Below are positions 57,071 through 64,000 of a stretch of DNA of 64,000 nucleotides, piece by piece. Location: positions 80,298-144,297 of the forward strand of contig NZ_LTAW01000008.1 in NCBI RefSeq assembly GCF_001639725.1. Direction: 5' to 3'. Under the pieces are notes generated by a model. That model saw only the letters and a list, made by a program, of their open reading frames with translations. It made no database searches and was not told the origin of the DNA. Each line of letters begins with the position of its first letter. Positions within the stretch are counted from its first letter, which is position 1. A program made the translations under genes and the position numbers. The stretch is from Marinomonas atlantica (GTDB lineage: Bacteria > Pseudomonadota > Gammaproteobacteria > Pseudomonadales > Marinomonadaceae).

Positions 57071-57495
57071 TCTTCCAAGATACTGGCAATTAAATCACGT
57101 ACATCTTTCACTATTGCGATCGCATCATCCGGTGTGTAACTGAGTGGCGAGAACTTCTCCGATCCTGTACGACGACGAATGAGATCTCTCATCACCGCGT
57201 TATCTTGCAGGTACCCCATATTCCAACCATCGAAGTCGCGTTGTGTCGTATAGTCGTACCCGATAATTTGGACATTCTCATGTCGCGGGTCGCTCAGAAT
57301 ACGAGCGTAGGTCTGACAAACCTGATCCCGCGGCCCTTCTAAGCATTGTAAAAACCAATGCTGATTAAAACACAAGAGCCCCGTCAGTGAGTTTCGCTGA
57401 TTATTAAAACGGGCCGATTTAAGTATGGATTCAATAGATGATGGCTTAAATTCGGCCGTCGCTCGACTTGCATAAATTAAGCGTACAAGATTCAT
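57061..57495 (-). CDS. BLUF-domain blue-light photoreceptor
   Basis: This 144-residue protein is a stand-alone BLUF domain (about 1-95) with a C-terminal helical tail. The flavin-site residues Tyr8 (LIYAS), Asn32, Gln50 (FLQCLEG), Trp91 and Met93 (WNMGYL) keep the spacing of AppA Tyr21, Asn45, Gln63, Trp104 and Met106. Thus it should bind FAD and show the blue-light red shift. No effector domain is attached, so it must act through a partner protein. Confidence 0.88.
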   Translation of the reverse strand: MNLVRLIYASRATAEFKPSSIESILKSARFNNQRNSLTGLLCFNQHWFLQCLEGPRDQVCQTYARILSDPRHENVQIIGYDYTTQRDFDGWNMGYLQDNAVMRDLIRRRTGSEKFSPLSYTPDDAIAIVKDVRDLIASILEEES

Positions 57496-57620
57496 GTCTC
57501 CCTCCAGTAAAATTCATCATTGGAAATACATGAGACTATCAAGCAATCACGTTACTCAATAGCACATTACCGTGAGAAAAGTTTACTAAAGGTAAGCGCC
57601 TGTAATGTTCTGAAAAATGC

Positions 57621-58544
57621 CTATAACTTCATAATGGTTTTTAAATGGCTGAATACTGCACGCCCTAATGCATCGGTATTGTACCCCCCTTCAAGAACTG
57701 AAATCACACGTCCTTCACAATGTCGATCCGCCACGTCCATTAACTTCTCCGTGATCCATACAATGTCGTCTTCACGCAGTCGCAACTGTCCCATAGGGTC
57801 TTCTGCGAGCGCATCGAAACCCGCTGAGATCATTAATAGCTGAGGTTTAAAAGCTTCTAACGCTGGAAAAAGCTCGGACTCATAAGCGGCGCGGAAGTCT
57901 TCACCTTTCGAGCCCTTTTCCAAAGGCATGTGTACGATATTGTCGTGGGAGGCTCCAGGATCTGGATACGGAAACAAAGGGTATTGATAGCTAGAGGCGT
58001 AAAGCACTTTGGCATCAGCTGCGAAAATACTTTCCGTACCGTTACCGTGATGGACATCAAAATCCACAATAGCGATACGTTCTACATCATACTCATTCAG
58101 AGCATGGCGCGCGCCAACAGCAATATTATTGAATAAGCAAAAACCCATTGCTTTGTCATATTCTGCATGATGCCCCGGTGGACGCACGGCACAAAACGCA
58201 TTTTGCACTTCCCCACTCATGATCATATCTACTGCTTGCACTACGGATCCAGAGGCACGTAAAGCCGCCTCCAGTGTATTCGGCATCATCAGGGTTTCTT
58301 TGTCTAACTCAACGTGTCCTTCTTCTGGGGCTTGAGCAAATATCGACGCAACATAATCAGGATCATGTGTCGCATTTAGCTGCGCCACAGTGGCCTTTTC
58401 AGCTTCTCGCCATCGTAAGAAGTCCATCAATTGCCCGGCAATGAGGCGATTCTGAATCGCTTCAAGACGCTGAGGAGATTCTGGATGATCTTCTCCAAGC
58501 TGATGCTCTTCACACGTAGGGTGAGTCAAGTAGGCGGTCGTCAT
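57621..58544 (-). CDS. Histone deacetylase-family (AcuC/HDAC-like) deacetylase
   Basis: This 307-residue zinc hydrolase has the HDAC motifs RPPGHHAEYDKAMGFCLFNN (the His-His pair), VDFDVHHGNGTESIF (zinc-binding Asp and His) and SAGFDALAEDPMG (second Asp), and the EGGYN loop. The ATG at 58544 is used because the earlier TTG at 58577 lacks a ribosome site. It is divergent from a Pat-type acetyltransferase gene, 240 bases away. It may deacetylate proteins or small molecules such as acetylpolyamines. Confidence 0.82.
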   Translation of the reverse strand: MTTAYLTHPTCEEHQLGEDHPESPQRLEAIQNRLIAGQLMDFLRWREAEKATVAQLNATHDPDYVASIFAQAPEEGHVELDKETLMMPNTLEAALRASGSVVQAVDMIMSGEVQNAFCAVRPPGHHAEYDKAMGFCLFNNIAVGARHALNEYDVERIAIVDFDVHHGNGTESIFAADAKVLYASSYQYPLFPYPDPGASHDNIVHMPLEKGSKGEDFRAAYESELFPALEAFKPQLLMISAGFDALAEDPMGQLRLREDDIVWITEKLMDVADRHCEGRVISVLEGGYNTDALGRAVFSHLKTIMKL

Positions 58545-58784
58545 ATCGGTATCCGTTAAAATCTGCACCCAAATCAAGGGTCACTATTATTGTTATTCAT
58601 CGTCGTAGCCAGTTAAGGCTACTATAAGGCGATATTCGGTTAACTGCGTTATATCAAGCCATAGTTAGCACTAGGCAGCCTATCCGACATTGGTCTAGAC
58701 TGCTATAAATACAATGCATTCTCTGTCGTTGAGCGAGGGCATTTGCCAAGACGTTCGCTACAGGCTATTCAGGGAGACTTTTGC

Positions 58785-61217
58785 ATGTCAAAACACGCGC
58801 TGCAGCCATTATTAGCCCCTTCTTCTATTTTAGTGTTTACAGGAGAAGATCGCCTTAACCCCATTCTTCATGCAGTGCTTAGAGCCCTTTCTTTTGGTGG
58901 CCGTCGAGGCAAAGTATTCTTATATGGCACCCAGCCAGATGACAGTATCGGCGTACTTCCGTTCGATCAACTGAGTTCACTCGAACGCTTAGTAAACACA
59001 CCTGACCTAGCCATTTTGGCCGGTGAAGACCCTCGTCCATTAACTCAAATTATCGAGCAATGTGGGACGTTATCAATCCCAGCCCTCTTAGTATTCACTG
59101 GCTCTGATGAAAACCCTGATGAAATACTAAAAGCGGCACGGCAGCATGGCGTGCGACTTATTGGCCCCAATAGCTTTGGCATGTGTCGCCCTAAGCAAGG
59201 CTTTTCAGCATGGTTAGGGTTAACTCAACCTATTCCTGGACGCTTAGCATTGTTGTCTCAATCCGGCACGGTTGCCAGTGCTTTGGTTGACTGGGCGACT
59301 TGGCAGGGCATTGGCTTTTCTCAAGTCGTATCAATGGGCAGTCCTATCGACGTTATGCCCTCGCAAATCCTAGACTATTTGTCGAATGATTTTGAAAGCC
59401 AGTCCATTCTGATGTACCTACAAAAGATTGGCTCAACCACACGTTTCCTCAGTAGCTTACGTGCCGCCAGCCGCTCTAAGCCCGTTGCCGTCGTGACAGA
59501 ACACAACATTGGCGCGGATCCCAGAGTTCTTGATGCCGCGTTAAGCCGAACTGGCGCGGTACGTGGCCGTCGACTGAACGACCTAGTGGCAGCGGCATCC
59601 GTGATGACCAATGCACGTCGAGTCAAACAAGGGTCATTAATGATCATTGGTAATGGATCTGGTCCAGGTGAACTGGCCGCGCAGCGTGCAGAAGAAGTGA
59701 ATGTTAACTTACTGTCCCCTAGTGAAGCATTACGTACTAAGCTTGAAGGCATTATGGACGGACGAGGCAGCATTGGCAGCGTGACCACGGCATGGGCGAG
59801 CTGTAACGCTGATCTGTTTGTTGATCTCGCTGAAACCGCTTTAGCTGATAAAGAATGTGGCGCTGTACTTTTGATGTTAAGCCCGACCGCATTGATTAAT
59901 ATGGTGTCCTTGTACGATCAAGTACTACAGCTGCATAAGAAGCAAAAGAAGTTGGTGATGGTTTGTATGCTTGGTGGCGGGCACATGGTGGCATTACGTA
60001 CTCGTATCAATGAAGCTGGTATACCAACCTTTCGCACCCCTGAAGCGGCCATCGAAGGCTTTCAGTTTCTAGTCCAGTTCCATCGTAACCAATTACTCGC
60101 TAAACAAACGCCTGATAGCCATGCGTTTCGCTTCAATATTGATGTCTCGGCAGCACGCGCTAAGCTAAAAGAAATGATCAAAGCTGGCAACAAAACACCG
60201 ACAGCCGATGATCTCAAAGAAGTATTTGAACTCTTTAACTTCCGTTTAATTGCTCGGCGACAGTCCCATTTTTTACTAAAAAAAACCATCCATTTACGCT
60301 CTTTTCGAGACCCAGTGTTCGGCCCTGCGATAGGCTTATCTTTGGAAGGTGCGAATCAATGGCATCACCAAACTGAGGCGGTAGCGTTACCACCTCTGAA
60401 TACGATTTTGTCTAAGGATTTGATCCAGCGGGCTTTTCCGAATGTTGAGTCCTTTGAGTTAGAGGACTTATTACGCAGTTTTTCAACCATGATTTGCGAA
60501 CTGCCTGAGCTGGAATATATTGAGCTGGCGGACGTACGTATACATGAAAGTGGCAGTATTTTTGCGAACGTCAAAGCCAAGCTAAAAAGTAGCGGCAAAT
60601 TAAGACGCTATGAACACCTAGCGATTCAGCCTTATCCTCGACAGTGGGTCAAACAAGTCACCCTTCGTGATGGGCAAGACATTACACTGCGACCAATTTT
60701 GCCTCGTGATGCCTACATGATGGCAGAGTTCGTCAAAAACCTATCCCACGAAAGCCGCTATTTCCGATTCATTGCTAACATTCAAGAACTGACGCCTAAG
60801 ATGATCGCCAGTTTATCTCATATCGATTATGACCGAGAAATGGCATTAATTGCCGTAGGAGAGAAAGAAGGCGAACAAGTGCTTATGGGCGCTGCTCGCT
60901 TTAGTGACAACTTCGATGATAAGAGCTGTGAGTTCGCAGTGGTCATTGGTGATGAGTATCAAGGTCATGGCTTAGCTGCACTCTTAATGAGGCGCTTATT
61001 TTTAGTCGCACACTTCAAAGGGATTAAGGAGATGAAAGGCACCGTCTTAGCGGAAAACAAACGCATGATCGACTTCTGCCGGCGTATTGGCTTCACGATC
61101 AAGCGTGACCCCGATGATATAGGGTTAGTAATGGCTTACTTACGATTAACCCCAAAATTTATTGAAGGTGTAAAGGAAAAGCTAGGTATTGAGACAACAT
61201 CGAAGAAAGACACATAA
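58785..61217 (+). CDS. Pat-like protein lysine acetyltransferase (acyl-CoA synthetase-like + GNAT)
   Basis: This 810-residue protein has an N-terminal NDP-forming acyl-CoA synthetase-like part: CoA-binding (about 10-130), two flavodoxin-like ligase domains (about 140-460) and a degraded ATP-grasp domain (about 470-625). A GNAT domain follows (about 645-800, with the acetyl-CoA loop VIGDEYQGHGLAALLM). This matches PatZ/YfiQ, which acetylates acetyl-CoA synthetase and other proteins. AGGGAGAC precedes the ATG at 58785, so the longer frame from 58743 is rejected. Confidence 0.87.
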   Translation: MSKHALQPLLAPSSILVFTGEDRLNPILHAVLRALSFGGRRGKVFLYGTQPDDSIGVLPFDQLSSLERLVNTPDLAILAGEDPRPLTQIIEQCGTLSIPALLVFTGSDENPDEILKAARQHGVRLIGPNSFGMCRPKQGFSAWLGLTQPIPGRLALLSQSGTVASALVDWATWQGIGFSQVVSMGSPIDVMPSQILDYLSNDFESQSILMYLQKIGSTTRFLSSLRAASRSKPVAVVTEHNIGADPRVLDAALSRTGAVRGRRLNDLVAAASVMTNARRVKQGSLMIIGNGSGPGELAAQRAEEVNVNLLSPSEALRTKLEGIMDGRGSIGSVTTAWASCNADLFVDLAETALADKECGAVLLMLSPTALINMVSLYDQVLQLHKKQKKLVMVCMLGGGHMVALRTRINEAGIPTFRTPEAAIEGFQFLVQFHRNQLLAKQTPDSHAFRFNIDVSAARAKLKEMIKAGNKTPTADDLKEVFELFNFRLIARRQSHFLLKKTIHLRSFRDPVFGPAIGLSLEGANQWHHQTEAVALPPLNTILSKDLIQRAFPNVESFELEDLLRSFSTMICELPELEYIELADVRIHESGSIFANVKAKLKSSGKLRRYEHLAIQPYPRQWVKQVTLRDGQDITLRPILPRDAYMMAEFVKNLSHESRYFRFIANIQELTPKMIASLSHIDYDREMALIAVGEKEGEQVLMGAARFSDNFDDKSCEFAVVIGDEYQGHGLAALLMRRLFLVAHFKGIKEMKGTVLAENKRMIDFCRRIGFTIKRDPDDIGLVMAYLRLTPKFIEGVKEKLGIETTSKKDT

Positions 61218-61246
61218 AAGGGCTAATGGCTTTCATTGGCCCTTTT
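61216..61246. terminator. Terminator after the Pat-like gene
   Basis: AAAAGGGCTAATG at 61216-61228 pairs with CATTGGCCCTTTT at 61234-61246 with one T-G wobble. It closes the plus-strand gene and is placed before the convergent small gene. Confidence 0.85.
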
Positions 61247-61277
61247 ATATCACTTTTCTTAGGTTCTCTACTTAGGT

Positions 61278-61496
61278 TTATTTACGCAGTTCTTCTAATA
61301 CCATTTGGAAGAACGTCCGTACTTGATGCCATTTCACAGGTGACCACTCTTCCCCTAGCTCAATACTTTCCACTTCCTCATGCTGTTGATCATTATCGCG
61401 TAACTCTAATTCCGACCGAATATCATGAATCTGCTGTTCAGTTTCATTTAGAATCGTGTGCAACTCATCTTTTGTCATACGTTGAAAATCAGACAT
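61278..61496 (-). CDS. Small acidic coiled-coil protein of 72 residues
   Basis: The ATG at 61496 follows AAAGGATGAAG at a normal spacing; an upstream ATG at 61505 sits directly on that ribosome site. The product is acidic, begins MSDFQRMTKDELHTIL and has a heptad-like helix (about 8-40, ETEQQIHDIRSELELRD). No family is recognised. It follows the Na/Pi cotransporter gene after 28 bases on the same strand and may be cotranscribed. Confidence 0.6.
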   Translation of the reverse strand: MSDFQRMTKDELHTILNETEQQIHDIRSELELRDNDQQHEEVESIELGEEWSPVKWHQVRTFFQMVLEELRK

Positions 61497-61523
61497 ACTC
61501 TTCATCCTTTACGTTACGCGCGA

Positions 61524-62678
61524 TTAAAAAATCATACTTACGGCAATCATTAGCAATGGCAAAGCAATGAATACACCGAGTACCCAAATCGCCGCAAAGA
61601 CTTTCTTTTCTGAGGCAATTGTCGCTAACCATTCAGCCCCTTTAATCGGTAAAACTCGTAGGAATGGCAACCCGAAAATAACCACTACGGCAAACACATT
61701 AAATAGTAAGTGTACTAACGCAATTTCCAAAGCCGATACCGCTAAAGCACCTGAAATCGCTGTAGCAGCAAGCAAAGCAGTAACAGTCGTGCCAATATTG
61801 GCACCTAACATAAATGGATAGATCTGCTTTAAACTAAAGGAACCAGACCCTGCCAGTGGCACCATTAAACTCGTTGTCGTTGAAGAAGACTGAACAAACG
61901 TCGTCACCAACGCACCAGATGCGATGCCTGTTAAAGGGCCGCGTCCTATAGCGGAGTGCAAAATTTCTTTCGCTTTTCCGACCATCAAAACTTTTAATAA
62001 TTTACCGATGTAGGTGATTGCTAAGAAAATGAAAGCCAAGCCTGCTAAGATCAATGCTACGCTAGCCAATGTACCAGGCAAAATGTTCGTAACGTTATCA
62101 ACCGCACCGACAAAGGGCTTGGTCAACGCTTTTATCACGTTTAGATCAGACATAGAGTAACTGTCGGCTCCGATCAAAAATGTCGATAACCAAAGCGCTA
62201 CATGCTCTAAAAAACCAAACATGATTTCTAATGGTAAAAAAATCGCCACTGCCATCAAGTTAAAGAAATCATGTACGGTTGCCGCAGCAAACGCTCGACG
62301 AAACTCTGCTTTATCTCGAACATGTCCAAGGCTTACCAGTGTATTCGTAACCGTCGTTCCAATGTTCGACCCCATAATCATAGGAATGGCGATCTCAACC
62401 GGCAATCCGCCCGCCACCATACCGACAATCAAAGAGGTGACGGTTGAAGAAGACTGTATCAAAGCCGTCGCGACAATCCCTATCACAAGGCCTATATACG
62501 GGTTGGAAGCAAACTCAAATAGCTCTTTTGCTTGCCCGCCAGTTGCCGCTTTAAAGCCTGAACCAATCATGCCAACAGCACTGATTAATACATAGACCAG
62601 CACTAACACTGCCAGCCACTGCGGCCAACGACTTCCACTTGATACTTGTGGTGTTTGTAACGCTTCTGAACTATTCAT
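61524..62678 (-). CDS. Na/Pi-cotransporter family membrane protein
   Basis: This 384-residue inner-membrane protein has two homologous repeats, each with the QSSST signature: LIQSSSTVTSLIVGMV and FVQSSSTTTSLMVPLA. Each is followed by an NIGTTVT block (MGSNIGTTVTNTL and LGANIGTTVTALL). This inverted-repeat layout matches sodium-phosphate cotransporters of the NptA/PhoU-associated family. Phosphate or a related anion is the likely substrate. A PhoU domain is absent. No Pho box was found upstream. Confidence 0.85.
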   Translation of the reverse strand: MNSSEALQTPQVSSGSRWPQWLAVLVLVYVLISAVGMIGSGFKAATGGQAKELFEFASNPYIGLVIGIVATALIQSSSTVTSLIVGMVAGGLPVEIAIPMIMGSNIGTTVTNTLVSLGHVRDKAEFRRAFAAATVHDFFNLMAVAIFLPLEIMFGFLEHVALWLSTFLIGADSYSMSDLNVIKALTKPFVGAVDNVTNILPGTLASVALILAGLAFIFLAITYIGKLLKVLMVGKAKEILHSAIGRGPLTGIASGALVTTFVQSSSTTTSLMVPLAGSGSFSLKQIYPFMLGANIGTTVTALLAATAISGALAVSALEIALVHLLFNVFAVVVIFGLPFLRVLPIKGAEWLATIASEKKVFAAIWVLGVFIALPLLMIAVSMIF

Positions 62679-62909
62679 GACATCACCCCCATTAGGAAAA
62701 TGTCATCCTAGTCCGCCGTGATTACAGAAACGTGACTACCTCATAGATATTTCTTATTACAATTAGTAGGACCTTAAGGGAGACAAGTAACGCTACACAA
62801 ATAAACCCCGATGCAAATAGGCTTGGTGCTATACTGGCATTGCAAACATCCTCGTTGCGTCATTTATCTTCGATAGCTGGCCTAGCGCCTACTTATTTCT
62901 GAGAAATCT

Positions 62910-63566
62910 ATGACGACCCTACGACTGCGTTATCAAACCATCGAGTTTGATAAAATTGATATCCACCTTTGTACACTACGTGATAATCAAGAGTTCTACG
63001 ATCCAGAAGGCATTGCAGAAAAGCTTGGCATATCATCGGCGACATGGCCCATATTTGGCATTGTATGGCCCTCAAGCTTGGTCTTGGCGCATCATATTTG
63101 TAATTACGAAACCGGAACAAAAAAAGTACTAGAGATTGGCTGCGGTATGGCCCTATCAAGTTTACTTTTAAATAAAAGGGACGTTAACATTACAGCAACG
63201 GACTATCACCCAGAGTCAGGGCACTTCCTCGATCGCAATACGGAACTTAATGGTGATAAAACAATCCCCTATCAACAAGCAGACTGGGCTGAGAAAGACG
63301 ATACATTAGGTCTATTTGACTTAATTATCGGTAGTGACGTGCTTTACGAGGATAGCCATATAGAACTGTTGGCGAACTTTATTCAAGAGCATGCTTCCCC
63401 AGACTGCAAAGTTATTCTAGTCGATCCAGGTCGAGGCCGTAAAAACAAAATGACTCAGAAAATGGCAAGTTTCGGCTTCGATTGCGTTCAGACAAAACCT
63501 ATTCACACAGACTATCTGCCAAATCAGTTTAAAGGCCATATTTTAAGTTTTAGCCGCTTAAGCTAA
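62910..63566 (+). CDS. METTL21/Methyltransf_16-like SAM-dependent methyltransferase
   Basis: This 218-residue class I methyltransferase has the SAM loop VLEIGCGMALSS near residues 73-84 and an acidic strand end in ITATDYHP. The post-II motif LIIGSDVLYEDSH is close to the DVLYD/E signature of METTL21-type protein lysine methyltransferases, and IFGIVWPSS upstream is also shared. The substrate is unknown. It is the last protein gene before the rRNA operon. Confidence 0.8.
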   Translation: MTTLRLRYQTIEFDKIDIHLCTLRDNQEFYDPEGIAEKLGISSATWPIFGIVWPSSLVLAHHICNYETGTKKVLEIGCGMALSSLLLNKRDVNITATDYHPESGHFLDRNTELNGDKTIPYQQADWAEKDDTLGLFDLIIGSDVLYEDSHIELLANFIQEHASPDCKVILVDPGRGRKNKMTQKMASFGFDCVQTKPIHTDYLPNQFKGHILSFSRLS

Positions 63567-63646
63567 GCAGCGAATTGTCTCTCAGGCCCTAGCTCTTTAT
63601 GTTTGAGGCCTTGAGCTCTGTCCGGTTTAGAACTAAGCACAGTAGC

Positions 63647-63678
63647 AAAAAGCCCTGACAGCATCGCTATCAGGGCTT
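63647..63678 (-). terminator. Outer rRNA-type terminator copy
   Basis: On the minus strand AAGCCCTGA (63670-63678) pairs with TCAGGGCTT (63650-63658), followed by a T-run. It is nearly identical to the inner copy at 63927-63959 and lies just beyond the decayed 5S sequence. Confidence 0.88.
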
Positions 63679-63688
63679 CCTTTGTAGG

Positions 63689-63790
63689 ATGCTTAACGAT
63701 ATCTATGCCCTGCGGGACTCCCCCACTACCATCGGCGATGGTGAGCGCCTGTGGTGTGTTGAGGGGCACTTCTGAATATTCTGATCGATG
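63689..63790 (-). pseudogene. Decayed 5S rRNA gene copy
   Basis: Read on the minus strand, the region keeps 5S landmarks: TTCAGAAGTG, CGCCGATGGTAGTG and a 3' end GTTAAGCATC like the intact copy's GTCAAGCATC. The first stem strand and the loop region are scrambled and both ends no longer pair. With its terminator it duplicates the end of the intact rRNA operon. The minus-strand ORFs overlapping this region are treated as chance. Confidence 0.75.
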
Positions 63791-63926
63791 ATATAAAGCG
63801 CACTCTTTTGATATCACGCGCTGACGCGTCGAAGCATGAGACAGGCGCAAGCGGGGCGCAAAAGGGTAAGCGTAAGCTGCTTGGGCTGAGGTATTGAGGG
63901 GGTTGCGTTAACCGAATTTCAAACAC

Positions 63927-63959
63927 AAAAAAGCCCTGACAGCATGGCTATCAGGGCTT
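63927..63959 (-). terminator. Inner rRNA operon terminator
   Basis: On the minus strand AAGCCCTGA (63951-63959) pairs with TCAGGGCTT (63931-63939) followed by TTTTTT. It lies 11 bases after the 3' end of the 5S gene and is the expected terminator of the rRNA operon. Confidence 0.92.
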
Positions 63960-63970
63960 CCTTTGTATGA

Positions 63971-64000
63971 TGCTTGACGACGACCTACTCTCACATGGGA
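63971..64000 (-). rRNA. rrf: 3' end of 5S rRNA (partial)
   Basis: On the minus strand the last 30 bases read TCCCATGTGAGAGTAGGTCG and end in TCGTCAAGCA, the conserved 3' part of bacterial 5S rRNA. The remainder lies beyond the right edge, followed presumably by 23S and 16S rRNA genes. Confidence 0.93.

Noticed and set aside
63563..63926. Minus-strand ORFs of 95 and 66 residues beside the rRNA operon
   Set aside because: They overlap terminators and the decayed 5S copy, have no ribosome site and look like the chance frames often annotated at rRNA operon ends.

Overview
The window looks like chromosomal DNA of a marine gammaproteobacterium of the Oceanospirillales, most probably Marinomonas or a close relative. 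This is inferred from gene content and protein style: a YibN-GrxC-SecB block, the GpmI-EnvC-CtpA-YibQ block, siaABCD, TAXI-TRAP transport, carboxynorspermidine genes and a moderate G+C content. No database was searched. There is no sign of a prophage, insertion sequence, CRISPR array or tRNA gene. The right edge enters an rRNA operon from its 3' end on the minus strand.

Layout. (1) 1-5.2 kb: the tail of an unidentified gene, then a minus-strand livJ-H-M-G-F branched-chain amino acid ABC operon with a sigma54-like promoter. (2) 5.5-10.4 kb: the cell-envelope and glycolysis block gpmI-envC-ctpA-yibQ. (3) 10.5-17.1 kb: a catabolic island with a LysR regulator, L-pipecolate oxidase (amaA), piperideine-6-carboxylate / aminoadipate-semialdehyde dehydrogenase (amaB), a divergent LysR regulator and a short DUF1338 (HglS-like) enzyme, plus a lipoprotein. 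It separates gpmI from yibN-grxC-secB, which sit side by side in E. coli. (4) 17.2-18.4 kb: yibN-grxC-secB. (5) 18.5-21.6 kb: pobA with a divergent AraC-type pobR, and two tiny ORFs. (6) 21.8-33.9 kb: a signalling block with an EAL-CBS-GGDEF protein behind a near-consensus Pho box, an LpxH-like phosphatase, a DUF294 protein with a DnaQ-like exonuclease, and siaABCD preceded by a CHASE-PAS-GGDEF-EAL gene. (7) 34-39.2 kb: a sulfide:quinone oxidoreductase with a Blh-type partner, a four-helix-bundle protein and carboxynorspermidine genes. (8) 39.4-44.8 kb: a large hybrid kinase overlapping an HD-GYP response regulator. (9) 44.9-49.6 kb: adenine deaminase, trpR-trpE-trpG with a TrpR-like operator, an RlpA-like lipoprotein and an SRPBCC protein. 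(10) 49.9-57 kb: a DctB/DctD-type two-component system, an intergenic region with a perfect sigma54 promoter and repeated upstream motifs, and a TAXI-TRAP transporter. (11) 57-63.6 kb: a stand-alone BLUF photoreceptor, a divergent pair made of an HDAC-family deacetylase and a Pat-type acetyltransferase, a Na/Pi-cotransporter-like protein and a METTL21-like methyltransferase. (12) 63.6-64 kb: a decayed 5S rRNA copy with its own terminator, then the 3' end of an intact 5S rRNA.

The most interesting threads are: four cyclic-di-GMP enzymes within about 23 kb, one apparently under phosphate control and one that seems to be part of the sia operon; the lysine/pipecolate module with a half-length DUF1338 protein; the sigma54 promoter with spaced repeats next to DctBD-TAXI; and the acetyltransferase/deacetylase pair. 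All functional calls rest on motif recognition by eye.
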